Shown here one piece after another: positions 1 through 8,398 of a stretch of 64,000 bases of DNA. A model generated the notes under the pieces. That model ran no database searches. It was not told where the DNA came from and was given only the letters and a program-made list of their open reading frames with translations. The stretch comes from Paenibacillus sp. NEAU-GSW1 (lineage in GTDB: Bacteria > Bacillota > Bacilli > Paenibacillales > Paenibacillaceae): NCBI RefSeq assembly GCF_009737085.1, contig NZ_WOVL01000026.1:16497-80496 (forward strand), given 5' to 3'. Each line of letters opens with the position of its first letter. Position 1 is the stretch's first letter. Made by a program: the position numbers and the translations under genes.

Positions 1-360
1 CGTTAAATCCGAGTTGTCTCTTCCGCCCCCGGCTCTTACAGACAGCTTCTCCGTCAGCGTCTCCATTTGAAACGACGTATACGGAGAACGATATTGCCCC
101 GGCTGCTTTCCGCCATCCCGCAGAAAAAGCTGATCAGAATCCACCGCGCCTCGCCGCGTAATGAGAAGCTCGCCTTCCCGGATACGAATAATCGTGCGTA
201 CCGCTTCAGCCTCAGAGCCGCCGCCTTCTTCATAACGTATGTACACGGATCGCTCTTTGCGGAACCATTCGCCGGTGTACGTGTGCCGAGTCGATTCACT
301 CCCCTGCTTGCTCTCCAGCGTAATCGACACTTGCCTTCTATCCGATGTTGCTGATGCCAT
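1..360 (-). CDS. DUF1934 (YwiB-like) protein, 3' end outside the window
   Basis: Reading leftward from an ATG at 360, 120 codons stay open to the window edge, so the C-terminus is missing. The start is set by AGGAG seven bases upstream. The protein begins MASATSDRRQVSITLESKQG and continues with alternating polar/hydrophobic strands typical of the small calycin-like DUF1934 proteins (usually about 140-150 residues). In Bacillus the family member ywiB sits beside argS and near speE/speB/pbpG; the same neighbours appear here at 2.4-6.4 kb, which supports the call. The molecular function of the family is unknown to me. A shifted frame gives competing open frames over the same bases, but they lack a ribosome binding site. 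Confidence 0.75.
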   Translation of the reverse strand, partial: MASATSDRRQVSITLESKQGSESTRHTYTGEWFRKERSVYIRYEEGGGSEAEAVRTIIRIREGELLITRRGAVDSDQLFLRDGGKQPGQYRSPYTSFQMETLTEKLSVRAGGGRDNSDLT

Positions 361-480
361 AACACTGCTCCTGCTTCCAGTCTTCTCGTATGTTACTACT
401 ATATACAGGTAGACTCGCAATTTCAACGATTGCCGGGCAATTCGCCGCATTGCCCCCTTTGCCGATGCTTGGCTAAGCGC

Positions 481-996
481 TCAATCCTCCTGCTGCAAAA
501 AAGGCAGCAGCACGCTCCATGCCTCAATGCGATCCTCCAGATTGCGCATTTTTTGCGTGGGGATCGGGCTTGTCGAGGGGAGCTGAACGAGCGTCAATTG
601 CTCAAAGGCGGGATGATTGCGGTAAAACTTGCGGAATGTTGAGAAGGCTTTGCTTCCATTAAAAGCGAAGCAGCGTAGCCCCGGATATTGCGCAAGCAAT
701 GCCGGAAGATCATTCGGCCTCTCATCGCGAATGTTGACGTCGAGGCTGCCCTCGCGCTCACAGGACTCGATCACATCAAACACGGCGAGCCGATGCTCTT
801 GCAGGAAGGCAAGCCGGCTTCCATAATGATCGTTCGGCGCACCGGCTCCGAACAAGCCGTATACGACGCCCCAGAAATAATTGCGTGGATGTCCGTAAAA
901 CTGTTTATGCTCCAGCGATTTCACGCTTGGCGCCGTACCAAGCACAAGCACGCGCGCGCGATCGTCGATCACTGGCGGAAACGAATGAATGCGCAT
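481..996 (-). CDS. DNA-deoxyinosine (hypoxanthine) glycosylase, UDG superfamily
   Basis: A 171-residue protein of the uracil-DNA glycosylase superfamily, hypoxanthine-glycosylase branch. It would excise deaminated bases, mainly hypoxanthine from deaminated adenine, and start base-excision repair in the cytoplasm. Motif I is GTAPSVKS at residues 20-27, followed by the YGHPRNYFW segment (34-42) that recognises flipped bases in this family. The C-terminal motif LPSTSP is at 139-144. Length matches the family. The start is preceded by AGGAGGGTG. It stands alone, convergent with nothing recognisable, and a repeat-filled stretch separates it from the next gene. Hypoxanthine preference is inferred from family motifs, not shown by the sequence. 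Confidence 0.8.
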   Translation of the reverse strand: MRIHSFPPVIDDRARVLVLGTAPSVKSLEHKQFYGHPRNYFWGVVYGLFGAGAPNDHYGSRLAFLQEHRLAVFDVIESCEREGSLDVNIRDERPNDLPALLAQYPGLRCFAFNGSKAFSTFRKFYRNHPAFEQLTLVQLPSTSPIPTQKMRNLEDRIEAWSVLLPFLQQED

Positions 997-1197
997 ATTG
1001 TTGTCGCACCCTCCTGAATTGGATAATGAACCGTCACTCTTTTATTATGCTCCAACTGCCGCGATCCTCCAACCCTCTATGGCCTTCCGCTCCGCACCTA
1101 TCGCTCGGCACCTTTCACTCCGCACCTTTCGCTCCGTCCCCCTTCAATGCGCCCCTTTCTCTCCGCTCCAAATACACCATCCATCGCATCGGCGTTT

Positions 1198-1407
1198 GCG
1201 AATCCAGTTCGCAATATAACGAACTAAATTTCGCTATTTGTCCTCACCAGACGCCACATGGGAGGCCATAGCGAACTTACTTTCGCTAATAGGGAACCCG
1301 CCTTCTTCAATAAGGAAAAACGGTTCGTTCCGCGCAGCTGACGCCAGCTTTTTCGATCCATTAGCGAAATTCGTTTCTCTAATCAGCGAATCCGGTTCCT
1401 TTTTCGC
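1198..1407. repeat. Composite intergenic repeat, GCGAA/TTCGCTA family, copy 1
   Basis: The gap between 997 and 1378 holds no gene. It contains several short cores of the type TAGCGAA / TTCGCTA in both orientations, for example around 1199, 1231, 1276, 1291, 1361 and 1385. A second copy with the same order of cores lies at 23867-24070: both begin with a GCGAA core followed by a TATAACGAA core and an AAATTTCGCTA core, and both end with CTAATCAGCGAA. The right end runs into the last codons of the Abi gene. Confidence 0.7.
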
Positions 1408-2167
1408 AAACCTCTATACAAAAAGGAGCTTGCCTGCGCAATTGCGCATAGGCAAACTCCTCCAAATTTACTTCCTCAATAGCCAGCAAAGATTGTAATC
1501 TAACAACAAAACTATTGTTCCATTTATCACGATCAGAAATCATTTGCTTTAAGACATATATATGAGCAAAGACCCTGTCCTGTCTTATTCCCGTACTCTT
1601 TTCTTTGGAATACAGTCTCGGCTTACTTGTTAGCGGTCTATTATATAATCTGCCGTAATGCGCGCATATATTCCGGATGTACGACAAACATTTAAGCCAA
1701 CTTTCAAGATAAACAGCTGGGAGTTGATAATAACTTTTTGCAATATGAACAAAAATTTCCTGAGATCGTTTAATCTCTTTATCTAATTCTGCTAGAAAAG
1801 CAGCATGGAAAGCAGCTTTTTCAAAATTCACTGATTCATAATGCCCTACAGGACCATAGGCATGAGCGATATGATATGAAATATGAGTACGAAAAGCTAT
1901 TTCAACTTGCTCCGTCATTTCCATAATAATATATCGAAAGCGATGATCAAATTCATATAGGGAGTATATTTGCGAAAAAGTTGTTCCAGGACGATATTGA
2001 TCTTCGTTCTTTAAACTTAACCCATACGCACTTAAACGATAATAATTGATTCGTTGTAAAGCGCGGATAGCGAAATCATCGTCTTCAACTACGAGACCTC
2101 GCCTTTTCAAAATATGAAGCTGTTCCTCGAATGTAGCTGGTAGCTTAATTGACGACTGCTGCCCCAT
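1379..2167 (-). CDS. Abi_2 (AbiD/AbiF-type) abortive-infection-like protein, internally shortened
   Basis: A 262-residue protein of the Abi_2 family, which includes lactococcal AbiD and AbiF phage-exclusion proteins. Visible family motifs are INYYRLSAYGL at residues 40-50, FDHRFRY near 73-79, and LESWLKCLSYIRNICAH at 154-170; the R-N-x-x-A-H part (165-170) resembles the HEPN RNase motif. In family members I know, a block of roughly 40 residues with a PLWV..E..SFG..S pattern sits between the FxxHY segment and the LESWL segment. Here residue 141 passes almost directly into IAKSYYQLP, so that block appears to be deleted in frame. ATG 2167 has GGAGG six bases upstream; the ATG at 2173 abuts the GGAGG and is unlikely. 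The last residues are encoded by the adjoining repeat. Function may be lost. Confidence 0.7.
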   Translation of the reverse strand: MGQQSSIKLPATFEEQLHILKRRGLVVEDDDFAIRALQRINYYRLSAYGLSLKNEDQYRPGTTFSQIYSLYEFDHRFRYIIMEMTEQVEIAFRTHISYHIAHAYGPVGHYESVNFEKAAFHAAFLAELDKEIKRSQEIFVHIAKSYYQLPAVYLESWLKCLSYIRNICAHYGRLYNRPLTSKPRLYSKEKSTGIRQDRVFAHIYVLKQMISDRDKWNNSFVVRLQSLLAIEEVNLEEFAYAQLRRQAPFCIEVCEKGTGFAD

Positions 2168-2188
2168 AAACATCCTCCGTTAAATAAA

Positions 2189-2231
2189 AAGGCCCACCTT
2201 GGTACGCATTGTTAAGAGGCGTGGTGGGATC
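2189..2231 (-). terminator. Terminator-like hairpin just upstream of the abi ribosome binding site
   Basis: On the minus strand CCCACC pairs with GGTGGG, with an inner CGC/GCG pairing, followed by CCTTTTTAT. It ends a few bases before the GGAGG of the Abi gene. It could attenuate abi expression or end an upstream transcript. Confidence 0.45.
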
Positions 2232-2303
2232 TGTTGATCTAGTTGTAACATTAATCGTATTATGATGTCGGGAAAAATATGGAAAATATGTGTGAGTATC
2301 CTT

Positions 2304-2348
2304 CAAACAAACGACCACTCCTCAGTCACAAACTGAGAAGCGATCGTC
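2304..2348 (-). terminator. Rho-independent terminator of speE-speB
   Basis: In the leftward RNA a 16-bp stem (three G-U pairs) with the UUGUG loop is followed by UUGUUU. Stem halves end in CUCAGU and ACUGAG. It begins 14 bases after the speB stop. Confidence 0.8.
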
Positions 2349-2361
2349 TAAAATATTCCAA

Positions 2362-3231
2362 TTACTTGATAAAGCCAAGCAGCATCTCGCGGATGACTTT
2401 CGATGCAACGATTTGCGTTTGCTCGGTCGGATCGTAAGCAGGCGCAACCTCTACGAGATCGCAGCCGACTACGTTCACGCCGGAACGGGCGATCGCATGA
2501 ACCGCGTCGATCAATTCCTTCGACGTAATGCCGCCTGCTTCTGCTGTACCGGTGCCCGGCGCGGCGGAAGGATCAAGCACGTCGATATCGATTGTAAGGT
2601 ATACCGGACGCCCTGCCAGCTCCGGCAACACTTTTTTGAGCGGCTCAAGCACTTCGAACGGGTGGAAGTTAATGTTCTCGCGCGCAAATTGCCACTCTTC
2701 GCGGGAGCCGGAACGAATGCCGAACTGGTACACGTTCTTGCCGCCGATCAGGCCGGCTGCTTTGCGCAGCGGCGTCGAATGGGACAGCGGCTCGCCTTCG
2801 TACGACTCGCGCAGATCGGCGTGGGCGTCGAAGTGAATGATCGCAAGGTCTGGATATTTCGCGTAAACCTCGCGGAAGATCGGCCACGATACAAGGTGCT
2901 CGCCGCCAAGGCCTACCGGCATTTTGCCGTCAGCCAGCACGCCGCGAACGAATTCGCCGATAATTTCAAGGCTGCGCTCCGCGTTGCCGAAAGGCAAGAG
3001 CAGGTCGCCAGCGTCGAAGTATTCGATGTCTTCAAGGCTGCGATCCAGATAAGGGCTGTATTCCTCAAGACCGATCGACACCTCGCGGATGCGCGGAGGG
3101 CCGAAGCGCGAGCCTGGACGGAAGCTTACCGTAAAGTCCATCGGCATGCCGTAAATAACGGCTTTGGAAGCCGCGTAATCATCCGAGCTAAGGATGAAGA
3201 CGTTGCCGGAATATTTTTGATCCAATTTCAT
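2362..3231 (-). CDS. speB: Agmatinase (ureohydrolase)
   Basis: Hydrolyses agmatine to putrescine and urea, feeding the spermidine synthase encoded just upstream. The 289-residue protein carries all three manganese-binding signatures of the arginase/agmatinase family: GGEH at 109-112, DAHADLR at 135-141 and DIDVLDPS at 215-222. The ATG at 3231 has AGCGAGGA upstream; an in-frame TTG seven codons earlier lacks a convincing ribosome binding site. It is separated from speE by about 30 bases and shares its promoter, the same speE-speB order as in Bacillus. A terminator follows directly. Confidence 0.95.
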   Translation of the reverse strand: MKLDQKYSGNVFILSSDDYAASKAVIYGMPMDFTVSFRPGSRFGPPRIREVSIGLEEYSPYLDRSLEDIEYFDAGDLLLPFGNAERSLEIIGEFVRGVLADGKMPVGLGGEHLVSWPIFREVYAKYPDLAIIHFDAHADLRESYEGEPLSHSTPLRKAAGLIGGKNVYQFGIRSGSREEWQFARENINFHPFEVLEPLKKVLPELAGRPVYLTIDIDVLDPSAAPGTGTAEAGGITSKELIDAVHAIARSGVNVVGCDLVEVAPAYDPTEQTQIVASKVIREMLLGFIK

Positions 3232-3261
3232 GAGGCTGTCCTCGCTTTCCAAAGTCGGTTG

Positions 3262-4089
3262 TTATTTAATGAGATCTTCTACGAATTTAGGCAGCACGAA
3301 TGCCGCTTTGTGCAAGCGAGGCGTGTAGTACTTCGTGTCCAGTTCCGGAATCGCCGATTCTTCAACCGCAGTCGGATCGTATTTTTTGCTGCCCATTGTG
3401 AACGTCCACAGGCCGCTTGGGTATGTCGGAATGTTCGCGCCGTATACGCGTACGATAGGGAACACTTCTTTCACGTCTTTGTTCACGCTTTGAATCAGAT
3501 CCGCTTTGAACCAAGGGTTGTCCGTTTGCGCAACGAAAATGCCGTCTTCCTTCAGCGACTCGTAAATGCCTTGGTAGAAGCCACGCGTAAACAGGTTTGC
3601 CGCCGGGCCTACCGGTTCCGTGGAGTCAACCATGATTACGTCATATTCGTTTTTATGGTCATGAATATGCATAAAGCCGTCATTGACGAGCACTTCAACG
3701 CGCGGGTTGTCCAGCTCGCAAGCAATAGTCGGCAAATATTTTTTGGAGTACTCGATTACTTTGCCGTCGATGTCGACGAGTACCGCTTTTTTCACTTTCG
3801 GATGCTTCATGACTTCACGGATAACGCCGCCGTCGCCGCCGCCGACAACAAGCACGTTCTCAGGATTCGGATGCGTCGACAGGACCGGATGGGCAACCAT
3901 CTCGTGGTAGACGAACTCATCCTTAACCGTTGTCATTACCATGCCGTCCAGGACGAGCATCGTTCCGAATTCTTCCGTCTCGATCATATCGAGTTGTTGA
4001 AAATCCGTTTGTTCAGTTACATACGTTTTTGTAATCTTCGCCGTAATGCCGAAGCTGTCCGTTTGTTTTTCCGTGTACCACATTTCCAT
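3262..4089 (-). CDS. speE: Spermidine synthase (polyamine aminopropyltransferase)
   Basis: Transfers an aminopropyl group from decarboxylated S-adenosylmethionine to putrescine. The 275-residue cytoplasmic enzyme shows the nucleotide-binding GGGDGG at 83-88, the acidic [14 protein letters not shown] stretch that follows it, and the catalytic region [10 protein letters not shown] with Asp155. Length is typical of the short bacterial form. It is the first gene of a two-gene operon with agmatinase, with a sigma-A promoter at 4135-4162 and GAAGGG upstream of the start. The divergent neighbour is pbpG, as in Bacillus. Confidence 0.95.
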   Translation of the reverse strand: MEMWYTEKQTDSFGITAKITKTYVTEQTDFQQLDMIETEEFGTMLVLDGMVMTTVKDEFVYHEMVAHPVLSTHPNPENVLVVGGGDGGVIREVMKHPKVKKAVLVDIDGKVIEYSKKYLPTIACELDNPRVEVLVNDGFMHIHDHKNEYDVIMVDSTEPVGPAANLFTRGFYQGIYESLKEDGIFVAQTDNPWFKADLIQSVNKDVKEVFPIVRVYGANIPTYPSGLWTFTMGSKKYDPTAVEESAIPELDTKYYTPRLHKAAFVLPKFVEDLIK

Positions 4090-4134
4090 GTCGATAAATC
4101 CCTTCTTTCTCTTTCGTTCAATGGTTCTCCATGT

Positions 4135-4162
4135 ATTATAGTAGTTCGGGGGGAAAAATCAA
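4135..4162 (-). promoter_or_regulatory. Sigma-A promoter of speE-speB
   Basis: On the minus strand TTGATT (4162-4157), a 16-base spacer and TATAAT (4140-4135). It lies about 45 bases before the speE start, in the divergent gap with pbpG. Confidence 0.7.
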
Positions 4163-4290
4163 CCTTTTCCCAGCATCGCTACAAAAAAACAATATTGAAG
4201 AAAACCGATTAATTTGCGCGCGCTGAATATCGGCCCCTTCCTTTTTCCATACTAAGGAAAAGCGATTGTCATTCGAAGGGAGTCCGCTCC

Positions 4291-6408
4291 ATGAAGAAGC
4301 AGCAGCCCCGGCCGGGCAAACCGCGCCGCAAATACACTTTCCCTATTATAACCGAACGATTCCTTCCCCATGTTTTTAAGCTGCGAAAAAAATTGCGTTG
4401 GGCAGCAGCCGCGCTTGTTCTATTCGGCGTTATCGTCGGCGGAACGCTGCTCTATTTGCGCATGCAGGCGCTCCCCGCTGCGTCCATTAGCCAAACCTCG
4501 CAAATGCTCGATTTGCAGGGGCAAATTATCGATACGTTTCATTCCGGCGAGAACCGCAGGTCGGTTCCGCTTGCCGAGGTATCGAAATATGTCGTAGACG
4601 CCACGCTTGCGATCGAGGATCGCCGCTTTTACGAACATAATGGCTTCGATATCAAAGGGCTGGCTCGGGCGGTTGTCGTTAACGTAGAGACGCTGTCGGC
4701 CAAACAAGGCGCAAGCACGCTCACGCAGCAGCTCGCCCGCAATCTGTATCTCACGCACGAAAAGACGTGGCAGCGTAAAATGAAAGAGGCGATGTATACC
4801 GTCCAGCTGGAGATGCATTATTCCAAGGACGAGATTCTCGGCCTCTATTTGAACCAGATTTATTACGGCCACGGCGCATACGGAATCGAGGCGGCGGCTC
4901 AGCTGTATTTTAATAAGAAAGCATCCGAATTAACGCTCGCCGAAAGCGCCATGCTCGCCGGCATTCCGAAGGGGCCGAAATATTATTCGCCGTTTATGGA
5001 TATGAAGAACGCGAAAGACCGCCAGCATGTCATCCTTCGCGCAATGGCGAAGGCCGGCGATATTACCGAAGCGGAGGCGGATGCCGCCTATCAGGAGATG
5101 CTTACGTTTCAGCCGCTTGGCTCGGGCGAGCAGGCCGGATTTGCGCCCTATTTCCGCGACTACATCCGCTATATTGCCGTCGATAAGCTGGGCATTAACG
5201 AACAGCTGTTGAACGAGGGCGGCATTACGATCTATACCACGCTTGATCCGGTTGCCCAACAAGCAGCGGAGGATGCCGTGAAGCAAGGGCTTGCCGGAAG
5301 CGAGGAGCAGCAGGCCGCGCTTATTTCGATCGACCCTCGCAACGGTTATATTAAAGCGATGGTCGGCGGCCGGGACTATAAGAAGAATCAGTTCAACCGA
5401 ACGCTGGTCGAGACTCGCCAGCCCGGCTCTTCCTTTAAACCGATCCTTTATTTGACGGCGTTGCAGAGCGGCTTTATGACACCCGTCTCAAGATTCAAGA
5501 GCGAGCCGACCTCCTTCACGTACGACGAAGGGCGCAAAGTATATGAGCCGCGCAACTATAATGAAAAATATTTCAACGACTTTATCGATATGCGGACGGC
5601 AATCGCCAGCTCCGACAATATTTATGCGGTCAATTCGATTATGACGGTTGGGGCAGATCGCGTCATCGAGACCGCCCGCAAGCTAGGCATCACGAGCCCG
5701 ATGAACCCGGTGCCGTCGCTGGCGCTCGGCACATTCCCGGTGAGCCCGATGCAAATGGCATCGGCCTTCTCGGCGATTGCGAACGGCGGGGTGCGCGTTG
5801 AGCCGATCGCTATTCTCCGAATTACCGATCGGAGCGGCAAAGTATTATATGAAGCGGAACGCAAGGAAGAGCAAGTTGTCGATCCTGCTTATGCCTACGT
5901 CATGACGAGCCTCATGGAGAGCGTATTCGAGGGCGGCGGCACAGCCAATCGCGTCTCTTCCCTCATTAAAAGGCCCGTTGCCGGCAAGACCGGCACGACA
6001 TCGACGGACGCGTGGCTCGTCGGCTATACGCCTGAACTGGCTACTGCCGTATGGGTCGGCTACGACAAGGACCGCAAGCTGACCGTAGCGGAAGCGCATC
6101 GGGCTGCGCCGATTTTTGCCCGCTATACGGAGCAGGCGTTGGCGGCTGTACCGCCGAAAATTTTCCCGATCCCGGCGGGCGTCGTGAACGTCTATATTGA
6201 TCCGGCGAGCGGCAAGCTCGCAGCCGCGAACTGCCCGAGCAAACGGCTCGAATCGTTTGTGAGCGGCACCGAGCCTGTCGAGGTGTGCGGCGATCCGGCT
6301 GCAGCCGGCGAAGGCGCTGCTGGAGCAGACGGGGCTGACGGCGCCTCAGGCGAGGAAGCAGGCAAACACAGCTGGTGGAACGATTTGAAACGCTGGTGGA
6401 AGGATTAA
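4291..6408 (+). CDS. pbpG: Class A penicillin-binding protein (PbpG/PBP2d-like)
   Basis: Bifunctional peptidoglycan glycosyltransferase/transpeptidase of 705 residues, anchored by one membrane helix near residues 37-57 after a basic cytoplasmic tail. The glycosyltransferase (GT51) domain shows EDRRFYEH from residue 109 and GASTLTQQLARNLYL further on. The transpeptidase domain has SSFK (S380 to K383), SDN (441-443) and KTGT (from K566). A glycine/alanine-rich linker precedes a short tryptophan-rich tail. The ATG has GAAGGGAG upstream. Position next to speE matches Bacillus pbpG, whose product acts in spore cortex/germ-cell-wall synthesis; that specific role is inferred from synteny only, and I could not see a convincing sigma-F promoter. 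Confidence 0.88.
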   Translation: MKKQQPRPGKPRRKYTFPIITERFLPHVFKLRKKLRWAAAALVLFGVIVGGTLLYLRMQALPAASISQTSQMLDLQGQIIDTFHSGENRRSVPLAEVSKYVVDATLAIEDRRFYEHNGFDIKGLARAVVVNVETLSAKQGASTLTQQLARNLYLTHEKTWQRKMKEAMYTVQLEMHYSKDEILGLYLNQIYYGHGAYGIEAAAQLYFNKKASELTLAESAMLAGIPKGPKYYSPFMDMKNAKDRQHVILRAMAKAGDITEAEADAAYQEMLTFQPLGSGEQAGFAPYFRDYIRYIAVDKLGINEQLLNEGGITIYTTLDPVAQQAAEDAVKQGLAGSEEQQAALISIDPRNGYIKAMVGGRDYKKNQFNRTLVETRQPGSSFKPILYLTALQSGFMTPVSRFKSEPTSFTYDEGRKVYEPRNYNEKYFNDFIDMRTAIASSDNIYAVNSIMTVGADRVIETARKLGITSPMNPVPSLALGTFPVSPMQMASAFSAIANGGVRVEPIAILRITDRSGKVLYEAERKEEQVVDPAYAYVMTSLMESVFEGGGTANRVSSLIKRPVAGKTGTTSTDAWLVGYTPELATAVWVGYDKDRKLTVAEAHRAAPIFARYTEQALAAVPPKIFPIPAGVVNVYIDPASGKLAAANCPSKRLESFVSGTEPVEVCGDPAAAGEGAAGADGADGASGEEAGKHSWWNDLKRWWKD

Positions 6409-6457
6409 CAGAGGCGCGTTGAAGGACGAGGCAGCATCCTTCCTTCAACTGCTCGCG

Positions 6458-6663
6458 ATCTGTAAGGCCATTTTTCTACTTACAGTTATTCCTATCGCTA
6501 CACGCGACCGATGTAAGAACGAAATTGGCCTTACACTCGCCTTGGGAGCACTATGTGTGCCCTAATCGCTATCTGTAAGGCCACTTTTTTACTTACAGCT
6601 GCCCCTGCCGCATCATCCGATGCATGTAAGAACGAAAATGGCCTTACATTCGCATGGGAGCAC
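6458..6663. repeat. Tandem pair of ~95-bp inverted-repeat units (TGTAAGGCCA family)
   Basis: The gap 6409-6824 contains two units, about 6458-6552 and 6571-6663, spaced by 113 bases. Each unit begins TGTAAGGCCA and ends with its complement TGGCCTTACA followed by a GGGAGCAC tail. The two arms of each unit are about 24 bases long and nearly complementary along their length, so each unit could fold into a large hairpin. No open frame with a ribosome binding site is present. The short, hairpin-forming layout is MITE- or REP-like. Confidence 0.75.
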
Positions 6664-6745
6664 TCTTTTGCCACCGACCCGTTCGCCGACACCGACTTCC
6701 CTTCGCCCAAATATGGCGGAACATTGATCAAAATATGAATTTTTT

Positions 6746-6775
6746 TTGAACAAAACCCGTAAGCTATGGTATAGT
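6746..6775 (+). promoter_or_regulatory. Sigma-A promoter for the small membrane protein
   Basis: TTGAAC at 6746-6751, an 18-base spacer and TATAGT at 6770-6775. A small palindrome, GTAAG-CA-CTTAC, lies just downstream near 6784-6795 and could be an operator. Confidence 0.6.
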
Positions 6776-6824
6776 GTAATTAAGTAAGCACTTACAACTT
6801 ACAATTAATTCGGGAGTGTTCATA

Positions 6825-7127
6825 ATGACTACTAAAACAGCAACAGTAAGCAGCATCCAGCCTTCTTCTCTTGCAGCCGTTAAGCGCCTTGTCAATTTAA
6901 TGACTGGCTTCGCATGGACCGCATTGACGATCGGCGTTCTGTTGTGTCTCATAAAGCTCGGTCACTTTAGCGAAGAGAACGTACTGCTCATGCTCGGCAT
7001 CGGATGCATGGTCGGCAGCGTGTTCATTTTTGTAATCGGCACAGCGATTGGACTCGTTCATGCGAGAATGAGCCATCAATTGGCGCAGCAGCATGAACAA
7101 TCCGAGGATATGCACAACAGGCTGTAA
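6825..7127 (+). CDS. Small two-helix membrane protein, unrecognised
   Basis: A 100-residue protein I do not recognise. After a short polar N-terminus there are two hydrophobic stretches (about residues 27-47 and 56-82) and then a glutamine/histidine-rich cytoplasmic-looking tail (HQLAQQHEQ). The ATG at 6825 follows GGGAG with eight bases spacing; a GTG three codons earlier overlaps that site. It has its own promoter and a strong terminator, so it is a monocistronic unit between pbpG and the quinol-oxidase operon. No function is proposed. Confidence 0.65.
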   Translation: MTTKTATVSSIQPSSLAAVKRLVNLMTGFAWTALTIGVLLCLIKLGHFSEENVLLMLGIGCMVGSVFIFVIGTAIGLVHARMSHQLAQQHEQSEDMHNRL

Positions 7128-7159
7128 TCGACAAGCGATACAGCATCCATAAAGGCTTG

Positions 7160-7206
7160 AAACCGTCCTTCCGCCGACCGGCGGACAGGGCGGTTTTTCC
7201 TTTTTT
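7160..7206 (+). terminator. Rho-independent terminator
   Basis: AAACCGTCC pairs with GGGCGGTTT, with an inner CCGCC/GGCGG stem, followed by a T-rich run. It lies 33 bases after the small membrane protein gene. Confidence 0.8.
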
Positions 7207-7356
7207 ACAAAGCTATGAACGCACCGTGTCTAAGTCGTGAATTTTCTATTACAGAAAAAAGACGAATTGTCGACGAAATTGTTAAGCCCGCAGTTATTCT
7301 CTCGGTTTTTTGGTAAGGTTATAGCCAAGAAGTAATCCATGAGGAGTTGAACCGAC

Positions 7357-8376
7357 GTGAGAAGGTATATCCGTCTACTGCTGCCGATGCTCATGCTGCT
7401 GATGATCGTCCTGCTTACAGGATGCAGCGAGCAATACATCGTGTTGGATCCGAAAGGACCGATCGGCGAATCGCAAAAGGATCTTATCTACATTACTGTT
7501 ATCCTTTGCGCCATTGTTCTTGTCCCTGTCTTAATTTTGACTGCCATTATCATATGGCGTTATCGCGACAAAGAAGGAAACAAAGCTTCCTATAAGCCTG
7601 AATGGGAGCACAATACGAAGCTTGAAATCATTTGGTGGGGCATCCCGATCATTATTATCGCGATTCTCGGCGTCATAACCGTTAAATATACGCATGATCT
7701 CGAACCGTCCAAACCGCTCGTCTCCGATAAGGAGCCGCTTGTCATCGAAGCGACCTCGCTCGATTGGAAATGGCTGTTCACCTATCCGGAAGAAGGCATT
7801 TCAACGGTCAACTACATTCAAATTCCGGAGGATCGCCCGATCCGCTTTAAAGTAACGGCGGACCAAGCGATGAACTCCTTTTGGATTCCGCAGCTCGGCG
7901 GCCAAATTTACGCGATGTCCGGCATGGCGATGACGCTTAACCTGCAAGCCGATGAGCCGGGCGTATACTTCGGGACCGGCGCAAACTTTACAGGCGAGCT
8001 TTTTGCCAAGATGACGTTTGATGTGAATGCAACTTCGCAGGAAGAATTTAACGCTTGGGTAGCCGATGTCAAAGGCAAATACCCGGCGCTGACAGATGCA
8101 GGCTTTGAGAAGCTGACCGAGCCAGGCGCTTCGAACCAGCAGTTCTTCTCCTCCTTCCCTGAAGGATTGTTCGACCGTGTCGTTATGCAATACATTAATA
8201 AAGATGCGGGCAGCACCGGCGGCCACCATCACGGCGGCGCTGAGGCTGAAGCAGAGAAAGATTCTGACGCATCCGCAACTGAATCGGAAAGCCATGAAGG
8301 CCATAACATGGACGACATGGAAGGCATGGATCACGGCGATGTCGAAACGGCGTCGACCGGCCATGCGCATCATTAA
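7357..8376 (+). CDS. qoxA: aa3-type quinol oxidase subunit II (lipoprotein)
   Basis: Subunit II of the menaquinol-oxidising aa3-600 oxidase. The GTG-started 339-residue precursor has a lipoprotein signal ending LLTGC (Cys23), then the QoxA-like LDPKGPIGESQ segment, two membrane helices (about 40-65 and 85-107) and an extracellular cupredoxin-like domain. The copper-A ligands of cytochrome c oxidases are absent: where they would be there is GANFTGELFAKMTF, as in quinol oxidases. This excludes a caa3-type enzyme, as does the lack of a heme c motif. Unusually, the last ~50 residues are rich in histidine, methionine and acidic residues (GGHHHGG, GHNMDDMEGMDHG, GHAHH) and may bind metal. First gene of qoxABCD. 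Confidence 0.92.
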   Translation: MRRYIRLLLPMLMLLMIVLLTGCSEQYIVLDPKGPIGESQKDLIYITVILCAIVLVPVLILTAIIIWRYRDKEGNKASYKPEWEHNTKLEIIWWGIPIIIIAILGVITVKYTHDLEPSKPLVSDKEPLVIEATSLDWKWLFTYPEEGISTVNYIQIPEDRPIRFKVTADQAMNSFWIPQLGGQIYAMSGMAMTLNLQADEPGVYFGTGANFTGELFAKMTFDVNATSQEEFNAWVADVKGKYPALTDAGFEKLTEPGASNQQFFSSFPEGLFDRVVMQYINKDAGSTGGHHHGGAEAEAEKDSDASATESESHEGHNMDDMEGMDHGDVETASTGHAHH

Positions 8377-8398
8377 TTAGGAAGAAAGGAGATGCGAC

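Noticed and set aside
2189..2350. Type III toxin-antitoxin RNA before the Abi gene
   Set aside because: A terminator precedes the gene, as in such systems, but no tandem RNA repeats lie upstream and Abi_2 proteins are not ToxN-type.
2413..4212. Rightward open frame of 599 codons across speB and speE
   Set aside because: It is antisense to two genes with complete catalytic motifs, is Arg/Phe-rich as expected of a complement of GC-biased codons, and has no ribosome binding site.
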